Shown: positions 1-8,546 of the stretch, piece after piece
Layout: each line of letters begins with the position of its first letter
Position numbering within the stretch: position 1 is the stretch's first letter
Assembly (NCBI RefSeq): GCF_009857535.1
Contig: NZ_WWCS01000021.1
Coordinates: 20,209-84,208 of the forward strand
From: Duganella margarita
GTDB lineage: Bacteria > Pseudomonadota > Gammaproteobacteria > Burkholderiales > Burkholderiaceae_D
Length of the DNA: 64,000 nucleotides
Direction: 5' to 3'
Made by a program: the position numbers and the translations under genes
Notes under the pieces: model-generated
What the model saw: only the letters and a program-made list of their open reading frames with translations
What the model was told of the DNA's origin: nothing
Database searches by the model: none

Positions 1-720
1 CAGGTGGACGACTTCTCACCCCTGATCCTGCTGCTGGTCTGGAGCACCGGCATAGGCCTGGCCTACGCCGTCGCCGCCGGCAACCGGCCGCTGGCCGCAG
101 TGCTGGTCGGCGGTGCCTTGCTGGCGGTGGGCGCGGTGGTCTACCTGCGCGTGGTCGGCACGGATGACCTGATCCGCTGGGGCTTCTACGCCGACCGCTT
201 CCTGGTCTGGCTCAATCCCGCCGAGCATCCGCACACCGGACAACAGCTGCTGCTGGGCGCCCGCGCCATCGGCGACGGCGGCTGGCTGGGCGCCGACCAC
301 TGGTTCGGCCTGCGCACGCTGGGCCAGACCGCCGGCAGCGCGGTGCAAATCCCCGCCGTGCAGGACGATTTTGCGGCGTCCTTCTTCCTCAACCGCCACG
401 GCCTGCTGGGCGGACTGTTGCTGTGGGCGGTGCAGGCGGCCTTCCTGACCGGGATTATGCTGGCGGCCCTGCAGGCCCACCGCAGCGGCGCGGCAGCCCG
501 TCACTTCCGCCACGCCTGGCTGGGACGCTTCCGCTATTTCGCCCTGTGCGGCGGAGGCGCCTTCGTGCTGGCGCACTTCCTGCTGTCGTGGGGGACCAAC
601 CTGGCAATCTTTCCGATCATGGGGCAGCCGATGAGTTTTCTGTCGGCCGGCGGCAGCCACCTGCTGTTTTTCCTCTGCCCTCTGCTTACCTTCGTTGCGA
701 TATCTACTGAAGGAGTTTGA
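1..720 (+). CDS. SEDS-family (FtsW/RodA-like) peptidoglycan glycosyltransferase, C-terminal part
   Basis: The frame is open from the window edge, so the N-terminus lies outside; 239 residues are visible. Several hydrophobic membrane segments are present. The signature end of SEDS proteins is clear: a PAVQDDFAAS segment where RodA/FtsW carry their conserved extracellular loop, then a GGGAF...LLSWGTNLAIFPIMGQPMSFLSAGGS-type stretch near the C-terminus. SEDS proteins polymerise lipid II into glycan strands and work with a class B penicillin-binding protein. A large transpeptidase lies at 22422-25769 in the same region and is a natural partner. The next gene starts 4 bases downstream, so the genes are probably co-transcribed. 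Which SEDS subgroup this is cannot be settled from the C-terminus alone, but the neighbours are not the mre or dcw cluster. Confidence 0.85.
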   Translation, partial: QVDDFSPLILLLVWSTGIGLAYAVAAGNRPLAAVLVGGALLAVGAVVYLRVVGTDDLIRWGFYADRFLVWLNPAEHPHTGQQLLLGARAIGDGGWLGADHWFGLRTLGQTAGSAVQIPAVQDDFAASFFLNRHGLLGGLLLWAVQAAFLTGIMLAALQAHRSGAAARHFRHAWLGRFRYFALCGGGAFVLAHFLLSWGTNLAIFPIMGQPMSFLSAGGSHLLFFLCPLLTFVAISTEGV

Positions 721-723
721 ATC

Positions 724-2376
724 ATGCCGACCTATGTTCAACACGCCGTCCTGGGGCGCATTCCGGACGTATTCAACGCCGAGGCAATCTGGCAGACGCC
801 GGGGCTGGCGCTGTTCTCGCGCCGCCCGCTGCTGCGCGATCTGCTGGAGCGCAGCCCGCGCGAGCACAAGGGCCGCGCCGCCACCCGCTGCTTCTCGCAC
901 GTGACGCTGGTGCTGCCGCAGGAAGATGTCGACGATGACTACCACCTGACCCGTGGCGCGCGGGCGCGCGATCTGGCCGAAACGCTGGCGGCGCTGCATC
1001 AAAAGGATTTTGGCGATCTGCTGGGCAGTGACCAGGTACGCTATGACGTGGTCGGCGCGGCATCGCTGGCGCCGGGCGAGATTGAGGTCAAGTTCGGGCA
1101 TGCGGTGTATTTGCCGGCGCCGGATGAGAAGATTCTGTACAACGTCAGCATGTCGCGGGACAGCGCGATCTGGCATCCGGTGTGTCCGCTGTACCCCAAT
1201 CAGCGTTTGGCATTGATCGGCGGCGAAGGCGCGGAAGCCAGCGCCGTGGCGCAAGGCTGGCCGTTTGGGCCTGATGCGGCGCTGTTGATTCTTAACGATG
1301 GCCCGGACGCGCCGCCGGTGCTGCAGATGCGTCCCAAAGAGGCGTTCGATTGCCGCTACGATCCGCACAGCGGCTACTTCACGGTCAAATCGCTGCGCGA
1401 GCCGCAAGGGGCAAGGATGCTGGTGAAGATTGCCCGCACCTCGGCATTTCCGCTGCGAGCACGCCACCAAAGCGATACAGGCAGCGCTACGCCGGCAGTC
1501 AATCCAGCGGTCTGGCAAAGCCGCTCCGGCGCGGGTAGCAACGCGATGGCCGGCGGCGACATCTCACCACGCGGCACCGGCGTCATCGCGCCAGCCCGCG
1601 CTGTGAATGTTCGTGCCGCAGCTGGCATCAATATCGTTGCGCGCAGCGGCGCTGGCGCCATCGACCTGACCGCCGTACCGGTCGCCAGCCACAAGCCGGC
1701 CAACCGCGCTGGCGAAAGCGACGCGACTTATGCGCCGGTATCGCAGCAGCGCGTCAGCCTGGTGGCGTTAGCCTTGCCGCGCTTGAGCCGCTACCGCGAC
1801 ACCGGCGCGCAAGCTCTTGAGCTGCCATTTAATCAGTCGCTGGCCCTTTCGGCTGACGGCCAACCGGCCATCAGCCTGATGGTCGACGCTGCGGACGATT
1901 TGTACGCCTGCACATCAGAAGGCCGCCAACGCGTCGAAGCCCCCGCCACCTTCGCCCCGGTCGATACGCGCGCACTGCGCCTGATGGCTGTCGCGCCGGA
2001 GATGGCGGACCGCTACCGCGCCGTGGTCTGCCTTGCCCAACCAGTCAGCGCCGGCGTGGCAAGCGGCGCGCGCTTCACCTTTGGCCGCAACTCGCCGATG
2101 CTGGCCTCTTTGCGCCTGCTCGACTCGCCGCGCTTCCTCAAGCGCGCAGACGGCGCGGGCAGCGCCAGCGCGGACCGGATTGGCCTGTCGCGCAACGCTT
2201 TCACCTTCGAAGCCACGACCAGGGGCTACACCATCGCCCGCCAGAGCGCCACGCAGACGCTGTATCACCTCGACGACAAGCTGCAATTCGTCGCCAGCAT
2301 CGGCGATGCGCCCTACCCACTGCCGCATGGTCATCATCTGGTGGCAGGCCACTACGTACTGCGTTTCGACGCCTGA
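724..2376 (+). CDS. FhaA-N-like and degenerate FHA-like domain protein
   Basis: 550 residues, no signal peptide or membrane segment. Residues about 30-130 resemble the N-terminal domain of mycobacterial FhaA (DUF3662): an LLRDLLER helix, a beta strand with VTLVLPQED, an ARDLAETLAAL helix and a DQVRYDVVGAASLAPGEIEV strand pair. Residues about 450-549 look like an eroded FHA domain: GR at 454-455, SRN at 489-491 where FHA domains have SRxH, and a final LPHGHHLVAGHYVLRF strand. The middle is rich in Ala, Gly and Arg and likely disordered. ATG 724 lies 3 bases after the SEDS stop. The role is inferred as an adaptor reading phosphothreonine near the wall machinery; both domain calls rest on pattern reading and need a profile search. 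Confidence 0.5.
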   Translation: MPTYVQHAVLGRIPDVFNAEAIWQTPGLALFSRRPLLRDLLERSPREHKGRAATRCFSHVTLVLPQEDVDDDYHLTRGARARDLAETLAALHQKDFGDLLGSDQVRYDVVGAASLAPGEIEVKFGHAVYLPAPDEKILYNVSMSRDSAIWHPVCPLYPNQRLALIGGEGAEASAVAQGWPFGPDAALLILNDGPDAPPVLQMRPKEAFDCRYDPHSGYFTVKSLREPQGARMLVKIARTSAFPLRARHQSDTGSATPAVNPAVWQSRSGAGSNAMAGGDISPRGTGVIAPARAVNVRAAAGINIVARSGAGAIDLTAVPVASHKPANRAGESDATYAPVSQQRVSLVALALPRLSRYRDTGAQALELPFNQSLALSADGQPAISLMVDAADDLYACTSEGRQRVEAPATFAPVDTRALRLMAVAPEMADRYRAVVCLAQPVSAGVASGARFTFGRNSPMLASLRLLDSPRFLKRADGAGSASADRIGLSRNAFTFEATTRGYTIARQSATQTLYHLDDKLQFVASIGDAPYPLPHGHHLVAGHYVLRFDA

Positions 2377-2382
2377 GCCATC

Positions 2383-2868
2383 ATGGATGCCGTCACACTC
2401 CACGCCGTTGCCGCCTTTGCTGCGGGCCTGATCGTTACGCTGTTCCTGGCCGCGTACCTGACGCCGCGCGCCTGGTGGCGCCGGCCTAACGCGCGCGCGC
2501 TGCTCATCATGGTGGCCGGCGCCTGGAGCCTCGGCAGCCTGATTTTGTACGCCACGCACGGCGCGGGCAGCGCTCAAGCTAGTCCGGTGGTCGCCGCCAC
2601 CGCAACCGCGCCCGCCGCCGACGACGACAGCGCAGCGGAAAGCTGGCGCAACGTTGCCGCAGGCCGCCCATTCCACGTCCACCGCGACCTGAACCTGCGC
2701 GCCGCGCCTGGCGTGCACGCCGCCCGCCTCGCCATCGTGCCGGCCGGCGCCGAGGCCACGCCGACCGGCATGCGCAATGGCGACTGGTGGCAAATCAAAG
2801 CCAGCGTCAATGGCCGCGAAAACACCGGCTGGGTCAGCAGCCTGTGGCTGCGCCGGAGCGGCGAATGA
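2383..2868 (+). CDS. membrane-anchored bacterial SH3-domain protein
   Basis: 161 residues. Two hydrophobic segments lie at about 5-25 and 42-58, then a low-complexity linker rich in Ala, Asp and Thr, then an SH3b domain at about 93-158. The SH3b marks are the opening LNLRAAPG, the WWQIKA strand and the closing TGWVSSLWL. Bacterial SH3 domains often bind peptidoglycan peptides or proline-rich partners, which would suit a sensor or tether in this wall-associated cluster. It begins 6 bases after the preceding gene, and its stop overlaps the PP2C start as ATGA, pointing to translational coupling. Confidence 0.75.
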   Translation: MDAVTLHAVAAFAAGLIVTLFLAAYLTPRAWWRRPNARALLIMVAGAWSLGSLILYATHGAGSAQASPVVAATATAPAADDDSAAESWRNVAAGRPFHVHRDLNLRAAPGVHAARLAIVPAGAEATPTGMRNGDWWQIKASVNGRENTGWVSSLWLRRSGE

Positions 2869-3956
2869 CGCACACGCCACCCACCGCCGCCGCCACTTTT
2901 TCGGCTAAGCTGTGGCCTTTCGCATCCCGCGCTGCGGCGCCCGCACCGATGACACGTATCACCGACCACCTGAACTTCGGCCCCGCCCTGGACGTCGCCG
3001 CCCGCAGCAGCGCCAGCATCAGCAAGCTGCAAGTGCCGGAGAACCAGGACAACCTGCTGCTCATCGACGCCGACGGCCGCGCCGTGCTGCTGCGCGACCA
3101 AGGCGCGCAAACCACCCGGCTGCCCGACTGGCCGCAAGGCCACGTGCGCCTCGCAGTCCTCGACGGCATGGGCGGTCACGGACACGGACGGCAAGCCGCC
3201 GAAGCCGTCGCCACCGGCCTGCTGCGCATCCCCGCCTGCACCACGCTGGAAGAACTCAGCGCGCACCTCGACCAACTGCATCACAAACTGCAAGCCCATT
3301 TCAGGCGCCCGGACGACCACGACACCTTCCGCCGTCCGGGCACCACGCTCACGCTGCTGGAAATACCGCCCGGCCGCGAACCGATGCTGTACCACGCCGG
3401 CGACTCGCGCCTGTACGAAATCACGCCGCAAAGCGCCAACCCGCTGACGGTGGACCACGTCCCCGCCACCTCCTTCGCCATGCACGGCCTGCTGGACGAG
3501 CAGGAATGGTGGCAGCAAGTGCACGGCGAACACCGCGCGCAGATTGCGCAAGCGTACATTCTCGGCAACGCCTTCACCAATCCGCAAATCCTGGACGACG
3601 GCCTGCTGCCGCTGGACGCGTCCAACCTGCCGCCCTTCCTGCGCCACCTGGCCGACCGCCGCGCCGTGCCCGTGCGCGCCGACGCCACCTACCTGCTGGC
3701 CACCGACGGGTTCTGGTCCTGCGCCCATCCGCAGCCGTGGATCGCCCGCTGGCCGGCGCTGATGGCGCAGCCGTCCGCCGCACTAGCGCTGGACGCCCTG
3801 TTCAACGACTACGCCGCCAGTCCGCCACCGCAACTCCATATCGACAACCTGAGCGCCATCGTGATTCGCTTCGGCCAGCCCGCTGCGCGGCCCCAAATGA
3901 CGGGCAATGTTGACGAAACGGCACTGCCCACGGCACCAATTCCGTCGCATTTTTGA
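2865..3956 (+). CDS. PP2C-family Ser/Thr protein phosphatase
   Basis: 363 residues. All PP2C landmarks are present: ENQDN at 59-63, DGMGGHG at 100-106 (metal-binding Asp), GTT before the central strand, GDSR at 179-182, ATDGFW at 279-284 and the terminal DN at 327-328. It should remove phosphate from Ser/Thr of kinase targets, most simply those of the kinase at 13559-15844, and is the counterpart of PstP in the mycobacterial locus. An in-frame start further upstream would lie inside the SH3 gene; ATG 2865, overlapping that gene's stop by ATGA, is preferred. No membrane segment is visible, unlike mycobacterial PstP. Confidence 0.93.
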   Translation: MTHTPPTAAATFSAKLWPFASRAAAPAPMTRITDHLNFGPALDVAARSSASISKLQVPENQDNLLLIDADGRAVLLRDQGAQTTRLPDWPQGHVRLAVLDGMGGHGHGRQAAEAVATGLLRIPACTTLEELSAHLDQLHHKLQAHFRRPDDHDTFRRPGTTLTLLEIPPGREPMLYHAGDSRLYEITPQSANPLTVDHVPATSFAMHGLLDEQEWWQQVHGEHRAQIAQAYILGNAFTNPQILDDGLLPLDASNLPPFLRHLADRRAVPVRADATYLLATDGFWSCAHPQPWIARWPALMAQPSAALALDALFNDYAASPPPQLHIDNLSAIVIRFGQPAARPQMTGNVDETALPTAPIPSHF

Positions 3957-4033
3957 TACCCGCACAGCCAACCGCAAAAATCGGTTGCAAAGTTTGCCAA
4001 ACAGAGCGAAAACCGCATAAACTTGCGGGTATC
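3955..4033. other. 10-bp inverted repeat enclosing a small hairpin, before the FHA gene
   Basis: GATACCCGCA (3955-3964) and TGCGGGTATC (4024-4033) are perfect inverted copies 59 bases apart. Inside lies CAACCG...CGGTTG (3969-3987). The outer arm overlaps the PP2C stop codon, and the right arm ends 17 bases before the next start codon. It could be an RNA structure that sets expression of the FHA gene relative to the genes before it. Function is inference. Confidence 0.45.
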
Positions 4034-4050
4034 CCATCGGTCGGTTTGTC

Positions 4051-5598
4051 ATGAAAAAATGCAGTAATGCCCAGCACCCGCATTGCACCTTCTGGGTCAT
4101 GCCTGGAGCGCAAACTTGTGAAGGCGGCCACGCCCAAACGGAAGCGTCCAGCTACGATCTGCTGACTGCCTTGCGCACCACCCGTCCCGCCTCGCCGGTC
4201 ACGGTGCTGGATGTCGTCCCTGCATCGGCCAACACCGCCAATACCCAAGCCGCCGAACCAAACTACGCCCGCCCGCATCAGCGCGCGCAGGCGCTGCGTC
4301 CGCAATTGCACATCAGCGGTTTCGACCCGCGCGCCGCCGGCGGCCGCCAGACCTTGAAGATGGAACTGCGCGGCATGCCGGACGCCTGCGCGCCGCAACT
4401 GACGCTGCAACTGCAATCGGACCTGATTCCCAACGGCGCTGCGCGCCAGCACTTCGTGCGCGCAGTCGGCGGCGAATGGCGTCCGGTGTTCGTCGAGTTC
4501 TCGTCGCGCGGCAAGGAGCATGGCCAGTACCAGATCAGCATTGAGCTGCTTAGCCAGCATCCCGGCATGGCGGCGCGCAAATGGGTATGTACCTTCGTCA
4601 TCCTGGTGCCGCGCCTGGACGCCACGCTGACCGAAATCCACCGCATCTTCCTCAGCACCCACAAGAACGTACGCGTGATGGCGGACGACGCGTCGATTGC
4701 CCGCGTCAGCGCGCAAGGCGGCGATAGCCTGGATATCGACGTCACCGCCCGCAACGCCGGCATCGCGCATCTGGACCTGAACGCGCCGGCCGGCAAAGTG
4801 GACCTGGGCTTCTCTACCATCGCGTGGGACGAAGACCTGATCGAAATCGACATGCCGCAGGCGGCCGCCGTGCATCCGCACACCACGCGCGCCGCCTCGA
4901 TGGTCAACGCCGCACCGGAAGCCGGCGCGCAACGCCAGATCCGTTTGTTCGCGATGGAAGAATGCGTGATCGGCCGCTTTGAACTGGTCGATCCGGAAGC
5001 GGACGTCATGCTGACCCACTACACTGCGGACGGCCAGGACACCAATGGCCTCACACGGCGCCTGTCGGGGCGCCATGCCGTGATCCGCCGTTCCGGCCAG
5101 GGATTTGAAATTGAAGATGTATCGCGCTACGGCATCCTGCTGGATGGCGTCTGGCCGGGCAAGAACAAGCCGACCGCGCTGCGTCTCGGCATGCGGATCG
5201 AATTCAGCGCCAGCATCAAGGGCATCGTCACGCTGGCAGTATCGGCCATCATGCCGCACGGCGTGATCCTGCACCGGGTCGACCATGGCGCCAATGCAGA
5301 ATGCTTCTACCTGCTGGCGCCGGACGCGCATCCCGGCTATCCGGTCAAATCGTATGCCGCCGCGCCGCATGCGGCAGCGCTGCCGCTACTGCTGCACCGC
5401 GACGGCGGCTTTTGGCACCTCGACCAGCTGACCGGGCAGGAAACCGCGCTGGCGCCGACCGTCTCGCTGGATAAACTGAGCCGCGTGCCGCGCCATACCC
5501 GCTTCGCCAGCGATCCATATCCGGAACACTGGATCATCCGCACCGGCGCGGATGACATGTACAGCACGGTGGCGGCGAACGCACTGTCCACCGCCTGA
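4051..5598 (+). CDS. FHA-domain protein with N-terminal Cys/His cluster
   Basis: 515 residues. The first 30 residues hold C4, H9, H11, C12, C23 and H27, a possible zinc knuckle. A beta-rich middle region of unknown fold follows. A canonical FHA core lies at about 305-375: IGRF at 307-310, SGRHA at 339-343 and a DVSRYG stretch near 356-361. FHA domains bind phosphothreonine peptides, so this protein probably reports on the neighbouring kinase and phosphatase. After the FHA core come about 140 further residues without a recognised motif. It is the last gene of the left-hand block; the pirin gene converges on it 16 bases later. The ribosome-binding site before ATG 4051 is weak. Confidence 0.85.
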   Translation: MKKCSNAQHPHCTFWVMPGAQTCEGGHAQTEASSYDLLTALRTTRPASPVTVLDVVPASANTANTQAAEPNYARPHQRAQALRPQLHISGFDPRAAGGRQTLKMELRGMPDACAPQLTLQLQSDLIPNGAARQHFVRAVGGEWRPVFVEFSSRGKEHGQYQISIELLSQHPGMAARKWVCTFVILVPRLDATLTEIHRIFLSTHKNVRVMADDASIARVSAQGGDSLDIDVTARNAGIAHLDLNAPAGKVDLGFSTIAWDEDLIEIDMPQAAAVHPHTTRAASMVNAAPEAGAQRQIRLFAMEECVIGRFELVDPEADVMLTHYTADGQDTNGLTRRLSGRHAVIRRSGQGFEIEDVSRYGILLDGVWPGKNKPTALRLGMRIEFSASIKGIVTLAVSAIMPHGVILHRVDHGANAECFYLLAPDAHPGYPVKSYAAAPHAAALPLLLHRDGGFWHLDQLTGQETALAPTVSLDKLSRVPRHTRFASDPYPEHWIIRTGADDMYSTVAANALSTA

Positions 5599-5614
5599 CC
5601 GCTCCAATCAGCGC

Positions 5615-6496
5615 TTATGCCGACGGCTTCTTCGCCGGCAGTGGAATCCAGTCCGTCTCTCCCGGCACCGGCGCGAAGCGCTGCGCTTCCCAATCCTCCG
5701 CCGCCTGCGAAATACGCTCCTTGCGCGACGAAACAAAGTTCCAGTACATGAAGCGATGGCCGTCCAGCGGTTCGCCGCCAATCACCACCAGGCGCGCTTC
5801 CGACTGCGCTTTCACGCTTTGCGGACCTTCGGTGTTCAGCAGCGCCATGGTGTGCAGCTCCAGCGGCGCGCCGTCGACTTCCAGTTCGCCGCTGATCGGG
5901 TAGACCGCCGCTTCCACCGGCAGGTTGTCGAGCACCAGCTCATGACCCGCTTGCAGCACAACATCCAGATACAGCGTCTGGCTGAAGGTCTTGACCGGCG
6001 AGGTTTGGCCGAAGGCTGATCCAATCAGCACGCGCACCTTGGCGCCGTCGATGTCCAGTTCCGGAATCTCACCAGCCGGCGTGTGGTGGAACGCCGGCGC
6101 TTCCTCTTCATGCGCCACCGGCAGCGCGGCCCACAATTGCAGGCCATGCGTGCGGTGCGGCTTGCCGACCAGGTCCTTCGGCGTGCGCTCGGAATGCACG
6201 ATGCCGCTGCCGGCCGTCATCCAGTTGATGGCGCCCGGCTCAATGCGCTGTACAGTACCCAGGCTGTCGCGGTGGTCCATCGCGCCTTCAAACAGGTAGG
6301 TCACGGTGGCCAGGCCGATGTGCGGATGCGGACGCACATCATGGTCGGCATCCAGCGGCACATCGAGCGGACCAAAATGGTCGAAGAAGATGAACGGCCC
6401 CACCGCCTGCTTGATGGCGGATGGCAGGAAACGGCGCACCATCAGGCCACCGCCCAGGTCTTTCTCATGGCCCTTCAGCAGATTTGTCACGCTCAT
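5615..6496 (-). CDS. pirin family protein
   Basis: 293 residues with the bicupin pirin layout. The N-terminal cupin carries HPH (in DVRPHPHIG), a TVTYLFEG strand and HSE, which match the metal-binding histidines and glutamate of pirins. Pirins bind iron; some act as quercetin dioxygenases or redox-sensitive cofactors. The gene starts 4 bases after the OsmC stop, so the two form an operon on the minus strand. A second pirin gene, also next to a redox enzyme, lies at 48167-49048. The substrate is unknown. Confidence 0.92.
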   Translation of the reverse strand: MSVTNLLKGHEKDLGGGLMVRRFLPSAIKQAVGPFIFFDHFGPLDVPLDADHDVRPHPHIGLATVTYLFEGAMDHRDSLGTVQRIEPGAINWMTAGSGIVHSERTPKDLVGKPHRTHGLQLWAALPVAHEEEAPAFHHTPAGEIPELDIDGAKVRVLIGSAFGQTSPVKTFSQTLYLDVVLQAGHELVLDNLPVEAAVYPISGELEVDGAPLELHTMALLNTEGPQSVKAQSEARLVVIGGEPLDGHRFMYWNFVSSRKERISQAAEDWEAQRFAPVPGETDWIPLPAKKPSA

Positions 6497-6500
6497 GGTG

Positions 6501-6899
6501 TTATCCCAGTACGGTAGTGATTTCGGTGGTCACTGCGGTCATCAGCTTATGGATCGGACATTTCTCCGCCACGGCCAGTAGCTCCGCGCGCTGCGCGTCG
6601 GTCAGGTCGCCGGTCAGGTGCAGCGTGGCGGTCAAACGGTAGACGCCGTGACGCTCTTCCTTGTCATCGCGTTCCATTGTGACTTCCACATTCTCCAGCG
6701 GGATGTTCTTGCGCTTGGCATACCACACCACGGTCAGCCCCTTGCAGGCACTCAGGGAGGCGTCATACAAATCGTGCGGCGACGGGCCGGCGTCGCTGCC
6801 GCCCTCTTCCACCGAAATATCGGAGGAGATGATGTGGTTGCGCACATGGACGATGTGGCGCATTGGCAGGGATTGATCACGCAGGGCTTTGATCGTCAT
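6501..6899 (-). CDS. OsmC family peroxiredoxin-like protein
   Basis: 132 residues with the OsmC fold pattern: GPSPHDLYDASLSACKG around the first cysteine, and a second cysteine in the AEKCPIHKLM helix. In OsmC/Ohr proteins these paired cysteines reduce organic hydroperoxides. Here the first is in SACKG and the second in KCPIH, as in the YhfA/OsmC-like branch. It is the first gene of a two-gene operon with the pirin, which suggests an oxidative or electrophile stress role. Confidence 0.9.
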   Translation of the reverse strand: MTIKALRDQSLPMRHIVHVRNHIISSDISVEEGGSDAGPSPHDLYDASLSACKGLTVVWYAKRKNIPLENVEVTMERDDKEERHGVYRLTATLHLTGDLTDAQRAELLAVAEKCPIHKLMTAVTTEITTVLG

Positions 6900-6976
6900 T
6901 CTATGTTCCTTGTAGGCGTTAAATCAGAACCGACAATGTACACCGAATGACGGAGTTATGCTTCTTCTAAAAGGCC

Positions 6977-7723
6977 TCATGACGACAGTAAAATATCCAA
7001 CATGCGCTGCGGGTTCGTGACGAAATCGTGCATGATCTGGAAATGCTCGGTGTCCTCGTAATGCACGCGCTTGAGTCCCGCGTCCGAGCAGTGATAAACG
7101 TCGGCATCCGGATAGGCCATCAAGATCGGCGAGTGCGTGGCGATGACGAACTGCGAGTTCTCATTTGCCAGTTGATGGACGCGGCTGAGCAGCGCCAGCT
7201 GGCGTTGCGGCGACAGCGCCGCTTCCGGCTCATCCAATACATAAAAGCCGTTGCCGCCAAAGCGGTGCATCACCAGCGACCAGAAAGACTCGCCATGCGA
7301 TTGTTCGTGCAGAGACTTCCCACCGTAGGAGTTAATCACCGGCGGTCCCAGCGCGCTTTGGTCCAGGTGCTCAATTTCAGTCGCCAGGTTAAAGAAGCTC
7401 TCGGCCCGCAGGAAGAAGCCATCTCGCGGCTGCTTGACACCCTTAACCAGCCGCAGATACCGATGCAGCTCCGAATGCGAGGCACGCGTATTGAAGCCGA
7501 AATTTTTGGTGCCGCCTTCCGGATTAAAACCAAAGGCGATCGCGATCGCCTCCAGCAAAGTCGATTTTCCCGAGCCATTTTCGCCGACCAGAAAAGTCAC
7601 TTTGGGATGCAGCGGCAGCGTGTTCAGATGGCGGACGGCGGGCAGGGAAAACGGATAATGGTCAAAGCTCGCCACCTCCTCCACTTTCAACCGCACCTGC
7701 GACACGTACTGTCTAGAGATCAT
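6977..7723 (-). CDS. AAA family ATPase (ABC/RecF-type, AAA_15/AAA_21-like)
   Basis: 248 residues from ATG 7723, which follows GGAAG at good spacing. Earlier in-frame starts would run into the divergent GNAT gene. Walker A is GENGSGKST; the Walker B/D-loop region is FYVLDEPEAALSPQRQLAL; a switch histidine follows in FVIATHSPILM. This is the compact single-gene ATPase of the RecF/SMC-like class, without a long coiled coil. Relatives occur both as housekeeping proteins and in OLD-like defence pairs, but no TOPRIM or other effector partner is adjacent, so the role stays open. Confidence 0.85.
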   Translation of the reverse strand: MISRQYVSQVRLKVEEVASFDHYPFSLPAVRHLNTLPLHPKVTFLVGENGSGKSTLLEAIAIAFGFNPEGGTKNFGFNTRASHSELHRYLRLVKGVKQPRDGFFLRAESFFNLATEIEHLDQSALGPPVINSYGGKSLHEQSHGESFWSLVMHRFGGNGFYVLDEPEAALSPQRQLALLSRVHQLANENSQFVIATHSPILMAYPDADVYHCSDAGLKRVHYEDTEHFQIMHDFVTNPQRMLDILLSS

Positions 7724-7775
7724 ACCGCTTCCAGTCATATAATCGGTCAAGGATAACATCAAGCGTGAGGAATGA

Positions 7776-8417
7776 ATGAGCACTGTAGACCCGCAACTGC
7801 TTGCCAGCTGGCTGTCGGCCCGTTCGATCGCGCGCGGCCTGCCGGCGCCGGTGCCGGACCGCGGCGGCCTGCGCGTGGACACCGGCCAGCCGGACGAACT
7901 GCGCCGCTATGTCTTTGCCGGCGCCGATCCGGCCATCACCGAACTGGCGCGCGAGATCAACCAGCCGAAGGTGTTTATCAAGATGTGCGGCCGGCCATCG
8001 CTGCTGCAGGCGCGCGTCACGCCACGCTGGGAACTGCAACCGGACGCCTATCTGATGATTAAGGATGCAGGACGCAACCCGGTGCCGTCGCTGCCGTCCG
8101 GATTCTGGATGCAGGTATCCACCGAAGGCCGCACCACCACCGCCCGCATCTTCGCCGAAGACGATACGCTGGCCGCCAGCGGCTACGCGGTGGAATATGA
8201 AGGTGTGTTCGCCTTCGACCGCATCGCCACCGAGGCGCAGCACCAGCGCCAGGGACTGGGCGCCGCGCTGATGGCGGCGCTGGGCACGGCGCAGCAGTCG
8301 CAGGCCGCGCAGCGCGTGCTGGTGGCCACCGAACAAGGCCGCGCGCTGTATGCCACGCTGGGCTGGCGCGTGCTCTCCCCATACTCCACGGTGGCGCTGC
8401 CGGACGACGAGGCGTAG
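7776..8417 (+). CDS. GNAT family N-acetyltransferase
   Basis: 213 residues. The C-terminal half holds the acetyl-CoA binding GNAT signature: a RIATEAQHQRQGLGAALM segment (Q/RxxGxG/A loop) followed by an ALYATLGWRV strand-helix. The first 100 residues are a less conserved extension. GAGGA lies just upstream of ATG 7776; a nearby ATG at 7772 is in another frame. The gene is divergent from the AAA ATPase with about 50 bases between. The acceptor substrate is unknown. Confidence 0.85.
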   Translation: MSTVDPQLLASWLSARSIARGLPAPVPDRGGLRVDTGQPDELRRYVFAGADPAITELAREINQPKVFIKMCGRPSLLQARVTPRWELQPDAYLMIKDAGRNPVPSLPSGFWMQVSTEGRTTTARIFAEDDTLAASGYAVEYEGVFAFDRIATEAQHQRQGLGAALMAALGTAQQSQAAQRVLVATEQGRALYATLGWRVLSPYSTVALPDDEA

Positions 8418-8546
8418 GCTCCGCCGAAAGTACCAGGCGGCCATTCCGAATATTGGCTACAGCATGGCTAAACCTAATACCAGTGGTTGGCCGGCGCCGC
8501 ACATGATGTAATTGCCAGGTTCTCTACCTAAAAAGAAAGGCACATC

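Noticed and set aside
1..720. Housekeeping rodA of the mre cluster or ftsW of the dcw cluster
   Set aside because: Neighbours are FHA, SH3 and PP2C genes, with no mreBCD, mrdA, mur or ftsZ genes.
16..1518. Long open frame antisense to the SEDS and FhaA-like genes
   Set aside because: Its protein is Arg/Gln/Ala-rich with no motif, and both sense genes have clear family or coupling evidence; typical GC-rich antisense shadow.
3802..5370. Long antisense frame over the FHA gene
   Set aside because: No ribosome-binding site or motif; the sense strand holds a canonical FHA domain.
6977..8417. AAA ATPase plus GNAT as a defence or toxin pair
   Set aside because: The genes are divergent, not coupled, and the GNAT lacks the short TacT-type layout or an RHH antitoxin.
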